DNA from: Candidatus Bipolaricaulota bacterium
Lineage (GTDB): Bacteria; Bipolaricaulota; Bipolaricaulia; RBG-16-55-9
Direction: 5' to 3'
NCBI GenBank assembly: GCA_018609825.1
Contig: JAHEOA010000003.1
Span: forward strand, 1 to 8,385
DNA: 8,385 nt
Part shown: one piece after another, positions 4,757-8,385 of the stretch
How the letters are laid out: each line of letters opens with the position of its first letter
Position numbering within the stretch: the first letter of the stretch is position 1
Position numbers and translations under genes: made by a program
Notes under the pieces: model-generated
What the model saw: only the letters and a program-made list of their open reading frames with translations
Database searches by the model: none
What the model was told of the DNA's origin: nothing

Positions 4757-5280
4757 CCGTGATCTCCGTGTCCCAATCGCCCCACAACCTGCGCTGCCGG
4801 CCGATGGGACGGTCGGCCGGGCGTCGTCCGTGGGCTCGCCAGGGGGCCTATCGGCCGACGGGCACGGGGAGCTCTCGAACCCGGCCGGGATGGCGTCCGT
4901 CATCCACAGCTTGGGCGGCCGTCGCTAAGTTGAGCGCGGGAAGGCAGGGGCCCCGGAAGACTTCACCCTGAATACGCCGGTCTCAGACTGGGCGTCTGGG
5001 GTCCCTGTTTCTTCCCTGGCCCGCGCCTCGACGGGGCTCGTCCGGCGGGAACGCTCGACGTTCGACGGTTGAGGATGGCCGGTTGAGCCACGGCGCGTTG
5101 CCAGTCGCCCCGCGCTCGGGGCCCTCCATCCCGGCTGTCTCGCCGCCCGTCGTGCGGAAAGTCCCCTCGGGAGCCAGGCCACAGGCGCCGGCGACCGGCA
5201 CACGTTCGGCCGAGCGCTGCCCGATGTCCTTGTGCCACGCCCCGCGTCAAGACACAACGGGTGGACCAAGGAGGTCGTCG
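4757..5280. other. 524-bp stretch with no recognised gene
   Basis: Open frames here are Arg/Pro/Ser-rich shadows without ribosome sites. I see only a small inverted repeat (CAGAC 4984-4988, GTCTG 4994-4998) and, at the right end, the Shine-Dalgarno of the next gene. No promoter with both boxes was found for that gene. Confidence 0.4.
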
Positions 5281-5778
5281 ATGGGCCAGGACATTCGGTT
5301 TGCCGCGATTCGCGAACGGGCCGACCAGGCCATTGAGGCGTTGTCGGCCCACATGGCGAGCCTGGACCGACGGATCTCGGATACGCGAGCCTGCTTGGAG
5401 CGCATGGAGCCCCATGCCAAGGTCTACTACCGCTACAATCGGTGTTCCGCCCGCTGCCGCTGCAACGACGGCCGTGGCCACGGGCCGTACGCCTATGCCT
5501 CCTTCCGCGACGGAGACGGCCGGGTGCGTCGGCGTTATCTGGGCAAGGCGCCCCAGCTTCCGGAGGGAACGGTCGAGCGCGGGGTGTATCGCCGGATGGA
5601 GCGCGAGCTGGGAGAGCTCCGCGCCGAGCGCGAACGCCTGTGGGCGCAAATCGGGCGGGCTTTGGAGCTGTTGGAGTCCTCGGCGGCTCGTTCCGAACGC
5701 GCCCTGCGGGCGGACGAATGGCCGTTGACGCCCAGCGATCGTCGGCCTAGGGGCGACCGGCATTCGGCAGCTGCCTGA
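5281..5778 (+). CDS. DUF6788-like protein: Cys cluster between coiled coils
   Basis: The protein has 165 residues. The start is fixed by AAGGAGG (5268-5274) six bases before ATG 5281. Residues about 5-45 are helical and heptad-like (IRERADQAIEALSAHM...LDRRI). The core at about 49-85 has YYRYNRCSARCRCNDG (C-x3-C-x-C), GHGPYAYASF and RRRYLGKAP. This matches the pattern I know from DUF6788-type proteins (CGKPxCxC, HGPY, YIGK), which often occur near transposons and in accessory regions. Residues about 95-140 form a second coiled coil (ERELGELRAERERLW), and an Arg-rich tail follows. The cysteines may bind a metal, and the YLGK hairpin may bind nucleic acid; both are inference. Its cellular role is unknown. 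It appears monocistronic: a 7-bp hairpin follows 13 bp after the stop and a decayed gene lies beyond. Confidence 0.78.
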   Translation: MGQDIRFAAIRERADQAIEALSAHMASLDRRISDTRACLERMEPHAKVYYRYNRCSARCRCNDGRGHGPYAYASFRDGDGRVRRRYLGKAPQLPEGTVERGVYRRMERELGELRAERERLWAQIGRALELLESSAARSERALRADEWPLTPSDRRPRGDRHSAAA

Positions 5779-6065
5779 GCAGGAATCCATCCCCGCGGCC
5801 ACGTCCGCGGGAGACCGAAGAGACGGCGTGTTTCCGAGATCGGCTCGGCTCCGCTGCGTTCGGCGTCGGGATCGGAGCTCGGTCCGCCAAGGCATCGCCG
5901 CGCCGCGGGTTGCCTTCGATCGTCGACGTCTCCGAAGATGAGGGGGCGGTGATCGGTATAGCTCGCGACGCCACGCCACGCCGCATCCGGCCGAGGGCGA
6001 CCATGACGATCGCGGACGCTCGAGCTCGCCCGTGCGCCAGCTCACTGGGCGAGGAAGTCCGCGAT
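5779..6065. other. Gap after the DUF6788-like gene, with a hairpin
   Basis: CCCGCGG (5792-5798) and CCGCGGG (5805-5811) form a perfect 7-bp hairpin 13 bp after the stop, but with no T-tract. It may serve as a 3' end or a Rho-linked stop. The remainder has no convincing frame; it may be the fully decayed upstream part of the nth remnant, but no nth-like sequence is recognisable before about 6066. Confidence 0.35.
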
Positions 6066-6285
6066 TCGCCGGTCGGGAGGCCGACGTTTCGGCTCAGTCG
6101 GCGGCTCGGGGGCACTGCCTCGGACGATCCGGATCGAAGCGGATCTGAAGGCTTGTCTTCCCGAGGAGGTCTGGAAGCGCGTCAACTGGCTGATGAAGGG
6201 CCACGGCCGCGCCGTCTGCACCCCGAATCGGCCGGCGTGCTCCGGCTGTGTGCCGGGCGACCTTTGTCCGAAGATCGGGGTCTGA
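6066..6285 (+). pseudogene. nth: Decayed C-terminus of endonuclease III
   Basis: Endonuclease III is a base-excision glycosylase/AP lyase with a C-terminal 4Fe-4S cluster. The frame at 6133-6285 encodes its exact C-terminal signature: IEADLKACLPEEVW, HGRAVC, then C-x6-C-x2-C-x5-C (codons at 6217, 6238, 6247, 6265) and CPKIGV-stop. The preceding part is in another frame (6084-6131): TFRLSRRLG, TASDDP, matching the family's VxRLSxRLGL and the segment before the IEADL helix. The frame breaks at 6132. The helix-hairpin-helix, catalytic Lys and Asp, and the whole N-terminal two-thirds are missing, so no enzyme can be made. The preceding frame also lacks the usual VDTHV. The frameshift fits loss of one 5-bp unit of an ancestral GGATC tandem repeat. 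Confidence 0.82.
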
Positions 6286-6329
6286 CGGTCGACTGGGCTT
6301 AAGGAACCGAATGGGTCGGAGTGAGCGCC

Positions 6330-6572
6330 ATGGAGCCGGCCGAGCTCGACACGCTGATCGAGGACGTCCGAGCGGACCTGTGGACCCTGTTCGAAACCGC
6401 CGACCCGCCGCCCGATGAGGCCTTCGAGCACGTGATCGACGAAGCGCTCCGCGACGCGCGGGATGCCCACGCCGACATGACGGAGGTCGACGCCCGCTAC
6501 CTGAAGCCGCTGGTCTTCGCCCACGCTCGGGGGTATGTCCGCGGGCGACTCCGGCGGGCGAGCTCCCCATGA
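6330..6572 (+). CDS. Small acidic protein of unknown function
   Basis: This 80-residue product starts at ATG 6330, placed by GGAGTGA (6318-6324) five bases upstream; a GTG at 6321 would add three residues but overlaps that site. The protein is rich in Asp/Glu/Ala and predicted helical throughout (LDTLIEDVRADLWTLF, DEALRDARDAHADM), ending in an Arg-rich stretch (ARGYVRGRLRRASS). There are no Cys, no signal peptide and no membrane segment. I recognise no family. It begins 44 bp after the nth remnant, on the same strand, and codon use is normal GC-rich. The regular ribosome site and strong codon bias support a real gene; the alternative is a chance frame. Confidence 0.55.
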   Translation: MEPAELDTLIEDVRADLWTLFETADPPPDEAFEHVIDEALRDARDAHADMTEVDARYLKPLVFAHARGYVRGRLRRASSP

Positions 6573-7119
6573 GCCCCCCCGCCTTCCCCGGCCGCCATGG
6601 TCCACTGGCCGCGATGGCCGGATGAGCCATGGCGGATGCGCCGCCCACGCCCGATCTTGAGCCGCAGCCGATCGCGATGCCGAGCGGCGTCGTCTCGTGC
6701 GGTTGCTGCGGGCCACCGTCGGTTTACGCGAGGCCGTACGGTTGGCCTCCCGGGCGCAGTGGGGAGCCGCCCTGTGCGATGTCCATGGTCGGCCCTCGGC
6801 GGGCCATACGGAAGGGCGCGATCGAAGGGCGGCTTGCCCGAGCGCGGTCGACCCAGAGGGGCCTGGCCAGGGAACGGTTCGACCTCCTTGCCCTGGCGAT
6901 TTGGGGTGAGAGGGAAATGACCAGGGGCATGTCGTCGAGCTCAGTCCTGACCTCGATGCGGCAACCGTCGCTGGTCCAGGCCCTCCGAGTTCGTGGCATC
7001 GACCGAACGTCCGTAACTTCAGCACATTTGGCGTGGGCTGTCAAGTGGCGGCGGGGCACGGAGACGGAGCCGAGCGCCGGGGCCGATCGGGGCCGAACGG
7101 CGAGTCCACCTCGACCGTT
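6573..7119. other. Long stretch upstream of lexA without a clear gene
   Basis: No frame has both a start with a ribosome site and protein-like composition. A plus-strand segment at 6661-6783 reads as a plausible amphipathic helix (AERRRLVRLLRATVGLREAV) but is preceded directly by a stop and decays into Arg/Pro-rich sequence, so it may be a gene remnant. The long minus-strand frames across the region are Pro/Ser/Arg-rich shadows. Confidence 0.4.
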
Positions 7120-7149
7120 GGCCCTCGCCCCCATAGCGAGGGCCGTTTT
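7120..7149 (+). terminator. Rho-independent terminator upstream of lexA
   Basis: GGCCCTCGC (7120-7128) and GCGAGGGCC (7136-7144) form a perfect 9-bp stem with loop CCCCATA. GTTTTG (7145-7150) follows. It would stop readthrough 42 bp before the lexA -35, keeping the SOS promoter independent. The stem-loop shares the CCCCCAT loop with the terminator at 1714. Confidence 0.65.
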
Positions 7150-7190
7150 GTCGTTCTGGACGGGCCAGAAAGCCCTGACCTCGGGACGGC

Positions 7191-7219
7191 TTGACAGGCG
7201 AACAAATGTATGGCATAAA
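7191..7219 (+). promoter_or_regulatory. lexA promoter
   Basis: Consensus -35 TTGACA (7191-7196), 17 bp, CATAAA (7214-7219), with an extended -10 TG at 7211-7212. A LexA-box-like site fills the spacer, so the promoter should be repressed by LexA and open after DNA damage. It would serve both lexA and recA. Confidence 0.7.
7199..7212. promoter_or_regulatory. SOS (LexA) box, Gram-positive type, imperfect
   Basis: CGAACAAATGTATG agrees with the Gram-positive consensus CGAACRNRYGTTYC at 12 of 14 positions; the two mismatches are in the right half-site. It sits between the -35 and -10, which is the usual place for LexA autoregulation. A strong left and weak right half predicts modest affinity. Confidence 0.6.
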
Positions 7220-7239
7220 TAAGTACGCGGGAGATCGCC

Positions 7240-7893
7240 ATGGAAGAGAGACTGACGGCCAAGCAGGAACAGATGCTGGAATTCATCCTGGACTGCCTTG
7301 ACGACCGGGGCACGGCGCCGACCATTCGCGAGATCGCCGATCGGTTTGGGTACGCCTCCCCTGGGTCGGTGCAGCGCCATCTCGACGCCTTGGAGAAGAA
7401 GCGCTACATCCGTCGGCGCGAGGGCGCGGCCCGGGGCATCGAGCCGATCTGGGAGAGCGTCCGGCGCGTCTTCTGGCGGCGCATGGGCGTGCCCGTCGTC
7501 GGCCGGGTTGCCGCCGGCGAGCCGATCTTGGCCGAGGCCAACATCGAGGAAGTTCTCGATCTGAAGGACCTCTTCCCGCACGACGATCAGCTCTTCGCCC
7601 TGCGCGTGCAGGGCGACAGCATGGTCGGGGCCGGCATCCTCGAGGACGATCTCGTCATCCTGCGGCCCCAGCCGACGGCCGAGTTCGGCCAGATCGTCGC
7701 CGCCATCGTCGAGGACGGCGAGGCGGAGGGGACGATCAAGCACTTCAACCGTCGCGGCGATCAGATCGTGCTGGAGCCGGCCAACCCGAACTATCAGCCG
7801 ATCGTGGCCGATAACGTGCGCATCGTCGGCGTGGCGCTCGGCGTGGTGCGCCGCTTCAACGCCTGGCACACGCGGCGGCTGTTCAACACCTGA
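7240..7893 (+). CDS. lexA: LexA repressor (SOS regulator, self-cleaving)
   Basis: LexA represses DNA-damage genes and cleaves itself when activated RecA filaments form. This 217-residue protein has the N-terminal winged HTH (about 5-70: [46 protein letters not shown]), a linker, and the S24 peptidase domain. The cleavage site is A92-G93 in GRVAAGEP, the nucleophile is S127 (GDSMVGAGI) and the general base is K167 (GTIKHF). The Ala-to-Ser spacing is the same 35 residues as in E. coli LexA. All key residues are present, so it should be functional. The start is set by GGGAG (7229-7233) six bases before ATG 7240. recA follows after 17 bp, so the two are probably one transcript under the SOS box at 7199. 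Confidence 0.97.
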   Translation: MEERLTAKQEQMLEFILDCLDDRGTAPTIREIADRFGYASPGSVQRHLDALEKKRYIRRREGAARGIEPIWESVRRVFWRRMGVPVVGRVAAGEPILAEANIEEVLDLKDLFPHDDQLFALRVQGDSMVGAGILEDDLVILRPQPTAEFGQIVAAIVEDGEAEGTIKHFNRRGDQIVLEPANPNYQPIVADNVRIVGVALGVVRRFNAWHTRRLFNT

Positions 7894-7910
7894 TTGAGGG
7901 AGGGACCGCG

Positions 7911-8385
7911 ATGGGCAAGCAGGACGTGCTCGACACGGTATTGGCGGATATTCGGAAGCGCTACGGCGAGGGCGCCATCATGTGGCTGGGCGAGTCCGGG
8001 CGCCAGAACATCCCCGTCATCCCGTCGGGGTCGCTCTCGCTCGACGTGGCGCTCGGGATCGGCGGCATCCCGCGCGGCCGCGTCGTCGAGGTCTACGGGC
8101 CCGAGTCGTCCGGCAAGACGACGCTGGCGCTCCACTTCATCGCCGAGGCCCAGAAGCAGGAGGGGACGGCTGGCTTCATCGACGCCGAGCACGCGCTCGA
8201 TCCGACCTACGCCGAGGCGATCGGGGTCGACTTGGATCAGGTCCTGGTCAGCCAGCCGAACTCCGGCGAACAGGCCCTGGAGATCACCGAGCAGCTGGTC
8301 CGCAGCGGCAGCCTCGATCTCGTCGTCGTCGACTCGGTGGCGGCGCTCGTGCCCGAGGCCGAGATCACCGGGGCCATGGGCGAAC
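7911..8385 (+). CDS. recA: RecA recombinase (partial; runs off the window)
   Basis: RecA is the DNA strand-exchange ATPase that also triggers LexA self-cleavage. The first 158 codons are present and the frame is open to the window edge. Motifs: [13 protein letters not shown] near the N-terminus, Walker A GPESSGKT (63-70), the catalytic Glu E93 in [20 protein letters not shown] (114-124), and Walker B with D141 in VVVDSVAAL. These lie exactly three residues before their E. coli positions, so the N-terminus is complete. The Shine-Dalgarno GAGGGAGG ends six bases before ATG 7911, and the gene lies 17 bp after lexA, implying an operon. Nothing looks unusual. Core domain continuation and the C-terminus are outside the window. 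Confidence 0.98.
   Translation, partial: MGKQDVLDTVLADIRKRYGEGAIMWLGESGRQNIPVIPSGSLSLDVALGIGGIPRGRVVEVYGPESSGKTTLALHFIAEAQKQEGTAGFIDAEHALDPTYAEAIGVDLDQVLVSQPNSGEQALEITEQLVRSGSLDLVVVDSVAALVPEAEITGAMGE

Noticed and set aside
4963..6045. 360-codon minus-strand open frame opposite the DUF6788-like gene
   Set aside because: Low-complexity Arg/Pro/Ser content typical of antisense GC-rich frames, without motifs or a ribosome site.
6661..6783. Helix-like reading frame upstream of lexA
   Set aside because: Preceded immediately by a stop, no ATG, and protein-like composition ends after about 40 codons; at most a remnant.
6870..6890. GGTTCGACC resembling a tRNA T-loop
   Set aside because: The flanking bases cannot form a T stem and no acceptor or anticodon arm is found nearby; no tRNA seen in the window.
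6042..7025. 327-codon minus-strand open frame across the lexA upstream region
   Set aside because: Pro/Ser/Arg-rich shadow composition, no ribosome site, and it runs antisense over the nth remnant and the small acidic gene.
6724..7869. 381-codon minus-strand open frame opposite lexA
   Set aside because: It is the antisense of lexA; the sense frame carries all LexA motifs.
1..8385. CRISPR arrays or complete insertion sequences
   Set aside because: No regularly spaced direct repeats and no transposase or paired terminal inverted repeats were found.

Overview
The window is GC-rich bacterial chromosome or large-replicon DNA. The right end carries a typical lexA-recA pair, with recA cut by the window edge. 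The LexA is of the HTH plus S24-protease type. Its promoter contains a near match to the Gram-positive-type SOS box (CGAAC-N4-GTTC-like). High GC, this box type, many very short or absent leaders, and the orphan small proteins together suggest a Chloroflexota (Thermomicrobia-like) or related high-GC bacterium. This is a low-confidence inference; no taxonomic marker is complete enough to settle it.

Layout, left to right. 1-227: no gene seen. 228-1304 (-): a winged-helix protein resembling plasmid/phage replication-initiator or replisome-organizer HTH proteins, with a long basic C-terminal half. 1262-1858: a gene-free stretch holding two compact plus-strand promoter-to-terminator units that would each make an RNA of roughly 55-60 nt, plus three exact copies of the 8-mer CTGGTGTA close to the HTH gene start. 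1859-2119 (-) and 2517-3077 (+): two divergent paralogues of a small basic domain I cannot name, one stand-alone and one fused to a GC-richer acidic tail. Between them lie a nested multi-stem structure (2181-2296) and two near-identical palindromic operator-like sites (2394 and 2490). 3285-4457 (-): a P-loop/AAA ATPase with a C-terminal winged helix, with a 17-bp palindrome over its likely -10 box. 4574-4756 (+): a perfect Shine-Dalgarno, a 45-codon ORF and a strong terminator. 5281-5778 (+): a DUF6788-like Cys-cluster protein between coiled coils. 6066-6285 (+): the decayed C-terminus of endonuclease III (nth), with its Fe-S cysteines intact but a frameshift. 6330-6572 (+): a small acidic protein of unknown function. 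6573-7190: mostly non-coding, ending in a terminator that insulates lexA. 7240-8385 (+): lexA and recA.

Reading as a whole: the left 6.5 kb has low coding density, orphan genes, a pseudogene and many inverted repeats, which is typical of an accessory or decaying mobile region next to a core SOS operon. The most interesting part is 1260-2520: an initiator-like HTH gene, repeated half-sites, two putative small RNAs, a branched inverted-repeat structure and a duplicated operator around a pair of paralogous small genes. Whether this is a replication/maintenance module or a regulatory circuit is inference. The HTH, ATPase, DUF6788-like and paralogue assignments come from reading motifs, not from database searches.
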